Assembly: GCF_003284965.1 (NCBI RefSeq)
Contig: NZ_QMEW01000012.1
Span: forward strand, 62,001-126,000
Direction of reading: 5' to 3'
Source: Mycolicibacterium sp. GF69
GTDB lineage: Bacteria; Actinomycetota; Actinomycetes; Mycobacteriales; Mycobacteriaceae
DNA: 64,000 bases
Position numbers and translations under genes: made by a program. This document shows, piece by piece, positions 55,495 to 64,000 of the stretch. Numbering within the stretch: the stretch's first letter is position 1; every line of letters starts with the position of its first letter. The notes under the pieces were generated by a model. It did not search any database and was not told the DNA's origin. It worked only from the letters and a program-made list of their open reading frames with translations.

Positions 55495-55546
55495 TCAGCG
55501 AGTTGGGTGCGTTACCGATCGCTCACCGGTCACTAGCGCGCCGAAA

Positions 55547-56152
55547 TCACACGGCGGGGTCGACGCGCAAGCCCGGCATGACGTAGCGACGCAGGTGCCC
55601 CAGCACCGCGTCGGGGTCACCCGGATCGAGTGTCTTACCCGGAACTGTGGCAAGCGAGATCAACACGCGGGCAAGCCATTCCGATGCTTCGGCGACGTCC
55701 GTGTCCGGGTGGATCTCGCCGCTTTCGCGGGCGGCGATCAGATACCGCGACCAGAAGTCGGCCAGGTCGGGCACCAGGCCCTGCACGCCCGCGCCCGCGC
55801 AGGCGGCGAACTCCTCGGGCTCCTCGACCCGCAGCTTCATCAACAGTGCACCCGGGTCGTCGTAGGCGGTGCGGCCGTGGAGAACGCCCGTCGCGAGCTG
55901 GCGATCGAGGCCCTCGATGCGCTCGAGCATGGCATGCGCCTCCGACCAGTAGGCGTCGTTCAAACGCACGATCGCGGCGCCCAGCAGCGAGACCTTGTCG
56001 GGGAAGTGGCGGTACAGCCAGCCGCGGGAAACGCCGGCCGCCTCGGCGACCTCCGACACGGTCGTCGAGCGGATTCCCTTGGCGCGCAAGCAGGTTTCGG
56101 CCGCATCGATCAGCCGATCGCGAACATTCTTGGTGGCTGCGCCGCTCGTCAC
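55547..56152 (-). CDS. TetR-family transcriptional regulator
   Basis: 201 residues from GTG 56152, chosen for the GAGGAG 8 bases upstream. N-terminal helix-turn-helix: DRLIDAAETCLRAKGIRST, TVSEVAEAAGVSRGWLYRHF. The C-terminal ligand domain (about 60-200) has no recognised effector. Divergent from the acyl-CoA ligase gene with an 8-base-arm palindrome between them, so it most likely represses that gene and itself, with a fatty acid or acyl-CoA as effector (inference). Confidence 0.92.
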   Translation of the reverse strand: MTSGAATKNVRDRLIDAAETCLRAKGIRSTTVSEVAEAAGVSRGWLYRHFPDKVSLLGAAIVRLNDAYWSEAHAMLERIEGLDRQLATGVLHGRTAYDDPGALLMKLRVEEPEEFAACAGAGVQGLVPDLADFWSRYLIAARESGEIHPDTDVAEASEWLARVLISLATVPGKTLDPGDPDAVLGHLRRYVMPGLRVDPAV

Positions 56153-56199
56153 CGGGTGCACTCCTCGGTTAATGTCGCCCTCAGCGGGCCGATCGGAGC

Positions 56200-56221
56200 A
56201 TTGTGTCATGGTAGACACAAT
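56200..56221. promoter_or_regulatory. Operator palindrome between tetR and fadD
   Basis: ATTGTGTC-ATGGTA-GACACAAT, perfect 8-base arms around a 6-base centre (22 bases), the size and form of TetR operators. It lies 47 bases before the tetR start and 31 bases before the ligase start, so it can control both. Confidence 0.75.
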
Positions 56222-56252
56222 CCGAAATCTGTTCACTGTCGAGAGGTGAGCC

Positions 56253-57824
56253 ATGGCGGAGACGCTCCAGCAGCTGCTCAATGAGCGCGCCGACCGCGAC
56301 ACCGTCGCGATCAGGTTCGGAGACCGCACGTGGACCTACCGCCAGTACGTCGCCGAGGCGAAGCAGCAGGCGGCTGCCCTGATCGGGGCCGCCGAACCGG
56401 ACCGTCCCCTCCACGTCGGGGTGCTCCTGGGTAACACCCCCGACATGCTGATCGCACTCGCGGCGGCCGCGCTCGGCGGCTACGTGGTGTGCGGCATCAA
56501 CACCACGCGCCGCGGTGAAGCCCTCGCTCGCGACATCGCCAAGGTGCACTGTCAGTTCTTGATCACTGACGCCGAGCATCGCCACTTGCTCGACGGCATC
56601 GAGCTGCCGGGCGTCACCGTCTTCGACACCTCGAGCACGGAGTGGACGAACTTCCTGACCCCGGCGCCGCCGTTCGTCCCGCACCGGCAGCCCGGCGTCG
56701 ACGACACGTTCATGATGATCTTCACGTCCGGGACCAGCGGCGACCCCAAGGCGGTCCAGGTGGCCAACCTCATGCCGGTGTTCGCCGGCAACGCGCTGGT
56801 CGAGCGATTCGAACTCACCGAGCAGGACGTCTGTTACCTCTCGATGCCGATGTTTCATTCCAACGCCGTGGTGGGCGGGTGGGCGCCCGCGCTCATTGCC
56901 GGCGCCGCAATGGTGCCGGCGAAATTCTCCGCATCCGGCTTCCTCGCCGACGTCCGCCGCCACGGTGTGACCTACATGAACTACGTCGGCAAACCGCTGG
57001 CATACGTGCTGGCCACCCCCGAACAGCCCGACGACCGCGACAACCCGCTACGCGTCGCATTCGGCAATGAAGCCACCGACCGCGACATCGAGGAGTTCGG
57101 CAGGCGTTTCGGGGTGACCGTCGACGACGGGTTCGGCTCGACCGAGAACGCGGTGATCATCACCCGCACCCCGGACACGCCGAAAGGTTCGATCGGACAA
57201 GGCTTTCCGGGTGTCGCGATCTACAACAGCGAGACCGTGACCGAGTGCCCGGTGGCGGAGTTCGACGAGAACGGCGCGCTGAGCAATGCCGACGTCGCGG
57301 TGGGCGAACTGGTCAACACCGACGGCAGCGGCCTGTTCCGCGGCTACTACAACGACAGCGAGGCCACCGACGAGCGCATGCGCCACGGCATGTACTGGTC
57401 GGGCGATCTGGCCTACCGCGACGCTAACGGCTACATCTATCTGGCCGGGCGCACGGCCGACTGGATGCGGGTCGACGGTGAGAACCTCGCGACGGCGCCC
57501 ATCGAACGCATCCTGCTCCGGCTGCCGGCGATCAACCGAGTCGCGGTCTATCCGGTGCCCGATGAACTCGTCGGCGACCAGGTGATGGCGGCCGTTGTAC
57601 TGCAGGACGACGCCGGTCTCGATCCAGCCACGTTCGAGCAGTTCCTGGCCGCCCAGCGGGATCTCTCACCGAAGGCGTGGCCGCGTTATGTGTGGATCGC
57701 CGACGACCTGCCCAGCACCGCGACCAACAAGATCCTCAAGCGCGAACTGGTCGAGCGGGGGACCACGCCGGACGGAAGACAGCTCTGGCGGCGCGACGGC
57801 AGCAGGTTCCACCCGCACCCGTAG
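56253..57824 (+). CDS. Fatty-acyl-CoA synthetase / AMP-dependent ligase (FadD family)
   Basis: 523 residues from ATG 56253 with GAGAGGTGA before it. Adenylate-forming motifs: P-loop-like IFTSGTSGDPKAVQ (about 155-168), FGSTENAV (A5), MYWSGDLAYRD (A7), GRTADWMRVDGENL (A8) and C-terminal catalytic Lys in PSTATNKILKREL (A10). Activates a carboxylic acid to its CoA ester through an acyl-AMP. Resembles mycobacterial FadD1/FadD17; I do not commit to one. Together with tetR it interrupts the rho-rpmE neighbourhood of M. tuberculosis. Confidence 0.93.
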   Translation: MAETLQQLLNERADRDTVAIRFGDRTWTYRQYVAEAKQQAAALIGAAEPDRPLHVGVLLGNTPDMLIALAAAALGGYVVCGINTTRRGEALARDIAKVHCQFLITDAEHRHLLDGIELPGVTVFDTSSTEWTNFLTPAPPFVPHRQPGVDDTFMMIFTSGTSGDPKAVQVANLMPVFAGNALVERFELTEQDVCYLSMPMFHSNAVVGGWAPALIAGAAMVPAKFSASGFLADVRRHGVTYMNYVGKPLAYVLATPEQPDDRDNPLRVAFGNEATDRDIEEFGRRFGVTVDDGFGSTENAVIITRTPDTPKGSIGQGFPGVAIYNSETVTECPVAEFDENGALSNADVAVGELVNTDGSGLFRGYYNDSEATDERMRHGMYWSGDLAYRDANGYIYLAGRTADWMRVDGENLATAPIERILLRLPAINRVAVYPVPDELVGDQVMAAVVLQDDAGLDPATFEQFLAAQRDLSPKAWPRYVWIADDLPSTATNKILKRELVERGTTPDGRQLWRRDGSRFHPHP

Positions 57825-57892
57825 CACCCTGAGCGCACGATCGGAATACCGACCGCTGCGCACGCGTTTAGGCACTTGGCGGCCCTAGCTGG

Positions 57893-57898
57893 CATAAT
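57893..57898 (+). promoter_or_regulatory. Putative -10 of rpmE
   Basis: CATAAT, one base off TATAAT, about 84 bases before the rpmE start. The leader between has GC-rich repeats (GGTCCCGG, CACCTCCACCACGGAGGGG) but no clear riboswitch. Confidence 0.4.
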
Positions 57899-57981
57899 GG
57901 ACCGCCGACCCTCGGTCCCGGTTCACGCCCGTCACCTCCACCACGGAGGGGCGACCCGGGTCCACGATCGAAGAGGAAACC

Positions 57982-58215
57982 ATGAAAACGGGTATTCACC
58001 CTGATTACGTCGAGACCACCGTGCACTGCGGCTGCGGTAACTCGTTCACCACGCGCAGCACCAAGCAGAGCGGACAGATCCACGTCGAGGTCTGCTCGCA
58101 GTGCCACCCCTTCTACACCGGTAAGCAGAAGATCCTCGACAGCGGCGGCCGGGTGGCCCGCTTCGAGAAGCGCTACGGCAAGCGCAAGGCTGATAAAGGC
58201 TCAGCGGACAAGTAG
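57982..58215 (+). CDS. rpmE: Ribosomal protein L31 (zinc-binding form)
   Basis: 77 residues, GAGGAA ribosome site. Zinc ligands Cys16 and Cys18 (HCGCGN) with Cys38 and Cys41 (EVCSQCHPF) mark the C+ (zinc-containing) paralogue, so expression of a C- form elsewhere under zinc starvation may be expected. Equivalent to Rv1298. Confidence 0.97.
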   Translation: MKTGIHPDYVETTVHCGCGNSFTTRSTKQSGQIHVEVCSQCHPFYTGKQKILDSGGRVARFEKRYGKRKADKGSADK

Positions 58216-58223
58216 CTTCCTTT

Positions 58224-58266
58224 CCGGCGCCCGATCTGCCGCACCAGCGGCCAGGCCGGGCGCCGG
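58224..58266 (+). terminator. Long inverted repeat between rpmE and prfA
   Basis: CCGGCGCCCG and its exact complement CGGGCGCCGG (10-base arms) around a 23-base loop that itself has a small CCGC/GCGG stem. Followed by TTTGCGTT rather than a U-run, so a partial terminator or a processing/stability stem that lets rpmE be made in excess of prfA. Confidence 0.5.
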
Positions 58267-58296
58267 TTTGCGTTCGCCGAAAGAGAGGAGGTCGGT

Positions 58297-59391
58297 ATGG
58301 CCGACACCGCTCGCGCCGACCTCCCGGAGGGCGGAGCGATCGACGCGCTGCTGGCCGAGCATGCCGACCTCGAGCGCCAGCTCAGCGATCCGAATCTGCA
58401 CGCCGACGCCGCGCTGGCCCGCAAGGTGGGCAGACGCTTCGCACAGGTGTCGCCGATCGTGGGGACATACCGCAAACTGGAGGCCGCTCGCGGCGACCTG
58501 GAAACCGCGCGTGAACTGGCGGCTGACGACCCGTCGTTCGCGGCCGAGGTCGACGAGCTGGCAGCGACCGTCGAGCGACTCGACACCCAGTTGACCGACC
58601 TGCTGGCGCCGCGTGACCCACATGACGCAGACGACATCGTGCTGGAGGTCAAGTCGGGGGAGGGGGGCGAGGAATCGGCGCTGTTCGCCGCCGATCTGGC
58701 CAGGATGTACACCCGCTACGCCGAGCGGCACGGCTGGACCGTCACCATGCTCGACGAGACCTACTCGGATCTCGGGGGGTACAAGGACGCCACGTTGTCC
58801 ATCCGTAGCAAGGGCGACTCGACCGACGGTGTGTGGTCGCGGCTGAAGTTCGAAGGTGGCGTGCACCGCGTACAGCGGGTACCAGTGACGGAGTCGCAGG
58901 GCAGGGTGCACACCTCGGCGGCAGGCGTGCTCGTCTACCCGGAACCCGAGGAAGTCGAAGAGGTCCAGATCGACGAATCGGATCTGCGCATCGACGTCTA
59001 CCGGTCTTCGGGAAAGGGCGGCCAGGGCGTCAACACCACCGACTCCGCGGTACGCATCACCCACCTGCCCACCGGCATCGTGGTCACCTGCCAGAACGAG
59101 CGCTCTCAGCTGCAGAACAAGGCCCGCGCGATGCAGGTGCTCGCTGCCCGCCTGCAGTCGCTGGCCGAGGAGCAGGCGCAGGCCGACGCGTCGGCCGATC
59201 GCGCCAGTCAGATCCGCACTGTGGACCGCAGCGAACGCATCCGCACCTACAACTTCCCCGAGAACCGGATCGCAGATCACCGGATCAACTTCAAGGCGCA
59301 CAATCTCGACCAGGTGCTCGACGGGGACCTCGACGACCTGTTCGATGCGCTGGCAGGCGCCGACAAGCAAGCGCGACTGCAGAGCACATGA
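58297..59391 (+). CDS. prfA: Peptide chain release factor 1
   Basis: 364 residues, AGAGAGGAGG ribosome site. RF1 tripeptide PVT in [15 protein letters not shown] (reads UAA/UAG) and the GGQ catalytic loop in [12 protein letters not shown], whose Gln is the methylation target of the next gene's product. Equivalent to Rv1299. Overlaps prmC by 4 bases. Confidence 0.97.
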   Translation: MADTARADLPEGGAIDALLAEHADLERQLSDPNLHADAALARKVGRRFAQVSPIVGTYRKLEAARGDLETARELAADDPSFAAEVDELAATVERLDTQLTDLLAPRDPHDADDIVLEVKSGEGGEESALFAADLARMYTRYAERHGWTVTMLDETYSDLGGYKDATLSIRSKGDSTDGVWSRLKFEGGVHRVQRVPVTESQGRVHTSAAGVLVYPEPEEVEEVQIDESDLRIDVYRSSGKGGQGVNTTDSAVRITHLPTGIVVTCQNERSQLQNKARAMQVLAARLQSLAEEQAQADASADRASQIRTVDRSERIRTYNFPENRIADHRINFKAHNLDQVLDGDLDDLFDALAGADKQARLQST

Positions 59392-60272
59392 CGCGGCTGA
59401 GCCAGATGATCGACGCCGCGGCGGCGACGCTGGCGAACGCGGGTGTGGCAGCGCCGCGCGTCGACGCCGAACTACTGGCAGCCCACGCGATGGGCACCGA
59501 TCGCGGTCGCCTCGGATCCGTAGAGGTCGACGCAGGTCTCGTCGCGCAGTACGGCGAGCTCGTCGCCCGGCGCGCCCAGCGGATTCCGCTGCAACACCTG
59601 GTCGGCACCGCTCCGTTCGGTCCGGTCGACGTGCACGTCGGCCCGGGTGTGTTCATCCCGCGTCCGGAAACCGAGGCGCTGCTGGAATGGGCGCTGGCAC
59701 AGCGGTTGCCCGACGCTCCGGTGATCGTCGACCTCTGCACCGGCAGCGGTGCGCTTGCGCTCGCGTTGTCGAGGAACTGGCCGGACGCGCGGATCATCGC
59801 CGTCGACGACTGCGACTCGGCACTGGACTACGCACGACGCAACCTCGGCGACACCCGCGTCGAGCTGGTGAGGGCCGACGTCACCGAACCGGCGCTGCTG
59901 CCCGAACTCGATCGTTCGGTCGACCTCGTCGTCGCCAACCCGCCGTACATACCCGACGGTGCGCAACTGGAGCCGGAAGTGGCAGAACACGATCCGGCGC
60001 ACGCGCTGTTCGGGGGGCCGGACGGTATGCGGGTGATAGAAGCGATCGCCGCGCTCGCGGTGAGGTGGCTGCGCAGTGGTGGCCTCACCGCGGTCGAGCA
60101 CGACGACACGACGTCGGAACGAACCGTGGAGTGCTTCCGTCGGACGAAGCGATTCGATGCCATCACCGCTCGGCGTGATCTGGTCGGGCGGCTACGGTTC
60201 GTGACGGCAGTTCGTGACGACACGAATCTGATGGGCACCCAAGGCGACGACGGGCAAGGAGTCGAGGCATGA
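59388..60272 (+). CDS. prmC: Release factor glutamine methyltransferase
   Basis: 294 residues. SAM motif [17 protein letters not shown] and substrate-Gln motif NPPYIPD. Methylates the GGQ glutamine of RF1/RF2. ATG overlaps the prfA stop (ATGA). Equivalent to Rv1300 (hemK). The C-terminus carries about 15 extra hydrophilic residues before the overlap with the next gene. Confidence 0.96.
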   Translation: MTRLSQMIDAAAATLANAGVAAPRVDAELLAAHAMGTDRGRLGSVEVDAGLVAQYGELVARRAQRIPLQHLVGTAPFGPVDVHVGPGVFIPRPETEALLEWALAQRLPDAPVIVDLCTGSGALALALSRNWPDARIIAVDDCDSALDYARRNLGDTRVELVRADVTEPALLPELDRSVDLVVANPPYIPDGAQLEPEVAEHDPAHALFGGPDGMRVIEAIAALAVRWLRSGGLTAVEHDDTTSERTVECFRRTKRFDAITARRDLVGRLRFVTAVRDDTNLMGTQGDDGQGVEA

Positions 60273-60922
60273 CCCAGCTGTTCGACTGCTCGGACGCCGA
60301 ACAGCGCGAGATCGGTGTGGCGTCGGCAGTCAGCGCGCTCAAGGGCGGCCGGCTGGTCGTACTGCCGACCGACACCGTCTACGGCATCGGCGCCGACGCA
60401 TTCGACAGCGAAGCCGTCGCCGCTCTGCTGGCGGCCAAGGGTCGTGGCCGCGACATGCCGGTGCCCGTACTCGTGGGGTCGTGGCACACGATCGAAGGCC
60501 TGGTGTACAACGTCCCCGAAACCGCGCGTGAACTCATCCGGGCGTTCTGGCCCGGCGCACTGAGCCTGGTGGTGCGCCAGGCGCCGTCGCTGCACTGGGA
60601 TCTCGGCGACGCGCACGGCACCGTGATGCTGCGCATGCCGTTGCACCCGATCGCGATCGAACTGTTGCGCAGCGTCGGCCCGATGGCGGTGTCGAGCGCC
60701 AACATCTCCGGTCGGCCCGCGGCGGTGACGGCGCAGCAGGCGCGTGAACAACTCGGCGAGCAGGTCGAGGTGTACTTGGATGCCGGCCCGTCGCAGCAGC
60801 AGGCGGCATCGACGATCGTCGACCTCACCGGTGCGCACCCGCGTGTGCTGCGCGAGGGCCCGGTGACCGCGGCGGCGATCGCGAACGTGCTCGGCGTGGA
60901 ACCCGCGACTTTGACGGACTGA
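60269..60922 (+). CDS. L-threonylcarbamoyladenylate synthase (TsaC/Sua5)
   Basis: 217 residues. YrdC fold: GGRLVVLPTDTVYGIGADAF, the KGRGRDMPVPVLV segment and GPMAVSSANISGRPA. Makes threonylcarbamoyl-AMP for t6A37 of ANN-decoding tRNAs. Overlaps prmC by 4 bases. Equivalent to Rv1301; the nearby threonine genes supply its substrate. Confidence 0.95.
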   Translation: MTQLFDCSDAEQREIGVASAVSALKGGRLVVLPTDTVYGIGADAFDSEAVAALLAAKGRGRDMPVPVLVGSWHTIEGLVYNVPETARELIRAFWPGALSLVVRQAPSLHWDLGDAHGTVMLRMPLHPIAIELLRSVGPMAVSSANISGRPAAVTAQQAREQLGEQVEVYLDAGPSQQQAASTIVDLTGAHPRVLREGPVTAAAIANVLGVEPATLTD

Positions 60923-60924
60923 TA

Positions 60925-62142
60925 GTGACTTTCGTGCAGTACGGTTCACCGGTGGTCTACGCCACCGACACGCTGCTGGCACTCAACGATCGCGGTGCGG
61001 GCGTACCGATCCGCGAGCTCGCACTGGTCGGGCTGACGGCCGCGATCATCACCTACTTCGCAACCGGCTGGGTCAGGGTTCTGGCTCGGCGGCTCGGCGC
61101 GGTTGCGGTTCCCCGCGACCGCGACGTGCACTCGCAGCCGATCCCGCGCATGGGCGGGCTCGCGATGTATATCGGTGTCGCGTTTGCGGTGCTGCTGGCC
61201 TCTCAGCTGCCGGCGTTGACTCGGGGCTTCGTCTATTCGACCGGCATGCCCGCGGTGGTGGTCGCCGGCGGTCTGATCATGGTCGTCGGGCTGATCGACG
61301 ACCGCTGGGGCCTGGACTCGCTGACCAAGTTCGCCGGCCAGATCACCGCCGCGAGTGTCCTCGTCACCATGGGGGTGGCGTGGAGCGTGCTCTACATCCC
61401 GATCGGCGGCGTCGGCACCATCGTGCTTGACCAGGTGTCGTCGATCCTGCTGACGCTGGCGCTGACGGTGTCGATCGTCAACGCGATGAACTTCATCGAC
61501 GGACTCGACGGGCTCGCCGCCGGGCTCGGGCTGATCACCGCCTCGGCCATCTGCATCTTCTCGATCGGACTCCTGCGTGATCATGGCGGCGACGTGCTGT
61601 TCTATCCGCCCGCGGTGATCTCGGTCGTGCTGGCCGGCGTCTGTCTGGGGTTCCTGCCGCACAACTTCCACCCGGCCAAGATCTTCATGGGCGACTCCGG
61701 ATCAATGCTGATCGGTCTGATGCTGGCGGCGGCCGCGACCACCGCCGCAGGACCCATCTCGCAGACGGCTTACGGGGTGCGCGACGTCTTCGCGTTGCTG
61801 TCCCCGTTCCTGCTCGTGGTCGCGGTCATGTTCGTGCCCGCGCTCGACACCCTGTTGGCGATCATCCGGCGCACCCGAGCGGGTGTGCACTTCACGACGC
61901 CCGACAAGATGCACCTGCATCACCGGTTGCTGCAGATCGGCCATTCGCATCGGCGCGTCGTGCTGGTCATCTATCTGTGGGTGAGCATCGTGTGCTTCGG
62001 GGCGGCGAGCACGATCTTCTTCGATCCGCGCTACAGCGGCGCGGTGATGTTGGCCGCGATTCTGGTGGCCGTGATCGTCACGCTGATCCCGCTCCTGCGT
62101 CGGCGAAACGGCCAATTGCAAGCAACCTACGACGAAAAGTAG
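60925..62142 (+). CDS. rfe: Undecaprenyl/decaprenyl-phosphate GlcNAc-1-phosphate transferase (WecA/Rfe)
   Basis: 405 residues, about 11 membrane segments. MraY/WecA motifs: PRDRDVHSQPIPRMGG, VVGLIDDRWGLD (DD), MNFIDGLDGLAAG and the metal loop KIFMGDSGSMLIG, with HLHHRLLQIGHSHR. Transfers GlcNAc-1-P to decaprenyl phosphate, the first step of the mycobacterial arabinogalactan linker. GTG start 2 bases after tsaC. Equivalent to Rv1302. Confidence 0.95.
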   Translation: MTFVQYGSPVVYATDTLLALNDRGAGVPIRELALVGLTAAIITYFATGWVRVLARRLGAVAVPRDRDVHSQPIPRMGGLAMYIGVAFAVLLASQLPALTRGFVYSTGMPAVVVAGGLIMVVGLIDDRWGLDSLTKFAGQITAASVLVTMGVAWSVLYIPIGGVGTIVLDQVSSILLTLALTVSIVNAMNFIDGLDGLAAGLGLITASAICIFSIGLLRDHGGDVLFYPPAVISVVLAGVCLGFLPHNFHPAKIFMGDSGSMLIGLMLAAAATTAAGPISQTAYGVRDVFALLSPFLLVVAVMFVPALDTLLAIIRRTRAGVHFTTPDKMHLHHRLLQIGHSHRRVVLVIYLWVSIVCFGAASTIFFDPRYSGAVMLAAILVAVIVTLIPLLRRRNGQLQATYDEK

Positions 62143-62173
62143 TAGGCCCCCGTTTAGGCCTCCCACCATGTGT

Positions 62174-62179
62174 TAGGGT
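62174..62179 (+). promoter_or_regulatory. Extended -10 promoter of the atp operon
   Basis: TG-T-TAGGGT: a TANNNT -10 with an upstream TG, giving a leader of about 92 bases to the short ORF that precedes atpI. A GGCCCCC...GGGGCC-like GC-rich stretch lies in the leader (62210-62225). Confidence 0.45.
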
Positions 62180-62277
62180 GCATTCAGAACCCGAAAAACC
62201 TCACGGGTTGCCGGCCCCCGGGCCGTCGGTGGACCACCGACCGGCACGGAACAACGACCGACAAAGGGAGCTGCCCC

Positions 62278-62382
62278 GTGGGTGATTCCAGCGAGCCAAA
62301 CGCCCTCCGATACGCTCAGGGCGCCACGCACGCAAATCATCGGGGTGGCCACAGTGACGGCGGATTTGAGGTGAATCTGTGA
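62278..62382 (+). CDS. Short ORF translationally coupled to atpI
   Basis: 34 residues from GTG 62278, with AAAGGGAG 7 bases upstream, a better ribosome site than atpI has. Its TGA overlaps the atpI GTG by 4 bases (GTGA). The product is hydrophilic ([20 protein letters not shown], then [11 protein letters not shown]) with no membrane segment. It sits where other bacteria may carry atpZ but is not AtpZ-like. Probably real as a coupling ORF; function unknown. Confidence 0.5.
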   Translation: MGDSSEPNALRYAQGATHANHRGGHSDGGFEVNL

Positions 62383-62831
62383 CGACGCCCGCGCAGGACG
62401 CGCCGTTGGTGTTGCCATCCGTTGCGTTCCGTCCGTTACGGCTCTCGGTGATCTGCCTCGTGCTGACTGTGCTCGCCACGGTGGCGACGGCCTTGCTCGG
62501 CCACCCGATGGTCGGAATCTTCTTCGGCATTGGCTTGGGCCTCGGTTTGTTCAACGCAATCCTGGTACGACGCTCCGCCCTCAGGATCACCGCCCACGCG
62601 CACCCGCTGAAGAGCAAGATGGCCGTAAACTCCGCCGTCCGCTTGATGATCCTGACTGTGATCGGCCTGGTGATCGCGTTCGTGTTCCGGCCCGAGGGGC
62701 TGGGCGTGGTCTTCGGAATGGCCCTGTTTCAAATGTTACTCGTGTTCTCGACCGCGCTGCCCGTCGCACGCAAGCTGCGGGCCGGCAGCCCGACTGACAC
62801 CGTTGGATCCCAAGGGGAGGCCACACAGTAA
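62379..62831 (+). CDS. atpI: ATP synthase-associated protein AtpI (Rv1303 type)
   Basis: 150 residues, four membrane segments (about 22-42, 46-63, 88-106, 110-130). Position before atpB and the [19 protein letters not shown] segment fit mycobacterial AtpI, thought to help c-ring assembly or Mg2+ supply. Stop overlaps the atpB start by one base (TAATG). Confidence 0.88.
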   Translation: MTTPAQDAPLVLPSVAFRPLRLSVICLVLTVLATVATALLGHPMVGIFFGIGLGLGLFNAILVRRSALRITAHAHPLKSKMAVNSAVRLMILTVIGLVIAFVFRPEGLGVVFGMALFQMLLVFSTALPVARKLRAGSPTDTVGSQGEATQ

Positions 62832-63586
62832 TGACCAGAACCATCCTCGCCGCCGACTCCGGCATCCACGTCGGCACGCATACCGAGGCCAACTGGTTTG
62901 GGCTGACCGTCAACACCGACACGTTGCTGTCCGCGTCGATCGCCGCCGTGATCGTTCTGGCGCTGGCGTTCTACTTGCGCGCCAAGGTCACCTCGAGCGG
63001 CGTTCCGAGCGGCGTGCAGCTTTTCTGGGAAGCGATCACCGTCCAGGTCCGCAACCAGGTCGAGTCCGCGATCGGCATGAAGATCGCGCCGTTCGTGCTG
63101 CCTCTCGCGGTGACGCTGTTCGTGTACATCCTCATCGCGAACTGGCTGTCAGTGTTCCCGTGGCAATACTCCAACGAGACCGGCATCCACGAGGTGCTCA
63201 AGCCCGCTGCTTCTGACATCAACTTTGTGGTCGCGCTCGGCTTGTTCGTGTTCATCTGCTACCACGCCGCGGGATTCTGGCGTCGCGGGCCGTTCGGTCA
63301 CCCCATCAAACTGCTCAAGGGGCACGTAGCGTTCCTCGCGCCGATCAACCTCGTGGAGGAACTCGCCAAGCCGATCTCGCTGTCACTCCGACTTTTCGGC
63401 AACGTGTTCGCCGGCGGCATCATGGTCACGATCATCGCCTTGTTCCCGGCCTACATCATGTGGGCGCCGAACGCGCTGTGGAAGTCTTTCGAATTGTTCA
63501 TCGGTGCCATCCAAGCGTTCATCTTCGCGCTGCTGACCATCCTGTACTTCGGCCAGTCCATGGAGCTGGACGAAGAACACCACTGA
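62831..63586 (+). CDS. atpB: ATP synthase subunit a
   Basis: 251 residues, about six membrane segments. The proton-path Arg is in the conserved segment [20 protein letters not shown], with the half-channel helix [20 protein letters not shown]. Works with the c-ring to pass protons. Equivalent to Rv1304. Confidence 0.97.
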   Translation: MTRTILAADSGIHVGTHTEANWFGLTVNTDTLLSASIAAVIVLALAFYLRAKVTSSGVPSGVQLFWEAITVQVRNQVESAIGMKIAPFVLPLAVTLFVYILIANWLSVFPWQYSNETGIHEVLKPAASDINFVVALGLFVFICYHAAGFWRRGPFGHPIKLLKGHVAFLAPINLVEELAKPISLSLRLFGNVFAGGIMVTIIALFPAYIMWAPNALWKSFELFIGAIQAFIFALLTILYFGQSMELDEEHH

Positions 63587-63649
63587 CCAAAGCGGAAAAT
63601 GCTCGACAAACCACCTGGTAGGACTGCTACCAGATATCAAGGAGGATAA

Positions 63650-63901
<252 letters not shown>

Positions 63902-63909
63902 AGCCGGTC

Positions 63910-64000
63910 ATGGCTGACCCGAACGTCGTTCTGTTGGCGGTTGAGGAAGGCGGCCAAAGCAACTTCCTCATCCCCAATGGCACCTTCATCTTCGTGCTGC
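63910..64000 (+). CDS. atpF: ATP synthase subunit b, N-terminus only (runs off window)
   Basis: First 30 residues: ADPNVVLLAVEEGG then QSNFLIPNGTFIFVL, matching the start of mycobacterial AtpF, where the membrane anchor begins at IPNGTF. Starts 8 bases after atpE. The rest lies beyond the right edge. Confidence 0.9.
   Translation, partial: MADPNVVLLAVEEGGQSNFLIPNGTFIFVL

Noticed and set aside
62278-62382. AtpZ
   Set aside because: AtpZ has two membrane helices; this 34-residue product is hydrophilic.

Overview
The window is GC-rich, gene-dense mycobacterial chromosome, most likely from a Mycolicibacterium. Reasons: the gene order follows the M. tuberculosis block from about Rv1261c to Rv1306 (recalled from established knowledge, not searched), many genes use GTG starts with leaderless promoters, and F420/deazaflavin enzymes, lprB/lprC lipoproteins and an mc-type AtpE are present. 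The c-ring protein AtpE carries Met instead of Ala at position 63, a natural substitution known from M. xenopi, M. novocastrense and M. shimoidei.

Layout. 1-8.3 kb: end of an F420 luciferase-like oxidoreductase, a Ddn-like reductase with a HIT protein, a hypoxanthine/uracil-type DNA glycosylase, an Rv1264-like adenylate cyclase, a copZ-copA copper-efflux operon under a CsoR-type operator, dtd, an AIM24 protein and a small ribbon-helix-helix-like protein preceded by three TGTAA repeats. 8.3-15.5 kb: a molybdopterin oxidoreductase, a heterodimeric ABC exporter (Rv1272c/Rv1273c type), lprB-lprC. 15.5-22 kb: SixA-like phosphatase, an SbcD/SbcC-like nuclease pair, a GMC oxidoreductase, a DUF309 protein. 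22-28.7 kb: a DszC-like flavin monooxygenase and the oppBCDA oligopeptide importer.

28.9-35.7 kb is an island between oppB and canA that M. tuberculosis lacks at this place: two small Thr/Pro-rich secreted proteins, a small membrane protein with a probable frameshift, an OmpR-type two-component system, a GT2-GtrA glycosyltransferase, a large ArnT/PMT-like glycosyltransferase and a tiny frameshifted hydrophobic peptide. I read it as a regulated cell-envelope glycosylation locus. 35.8-40.4 kb is sulfate assimilation: carbonic anhydrase, cysD, cysNC, cysQ and a one-cysteine Rrf2 regulator, with twin ATGGTCAT repeats in front of cysD. 40.4-46.5 kb is a set of single oxidoreductases, VOC proteins and small secreted proteins, ending with a sulfite-oxidase-like gene whose 5' end looks damaged.

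46.7-64 kb is core: tRNA-Arg(CCG), argS-lysA-thrA-thrC-thrB, rho (with a leader ORF), an inserted tetR/fadD pair with a clear operator between them, rpmE-prfA-prmC-tsaC-rfe, a short coupled ORF, then atpI-atpB-atpE-atpF running off the right edge. No CRISPR array, insertion sequence, phage or attachment site was seen. No stretch over about 300 bases lacks annotated features.
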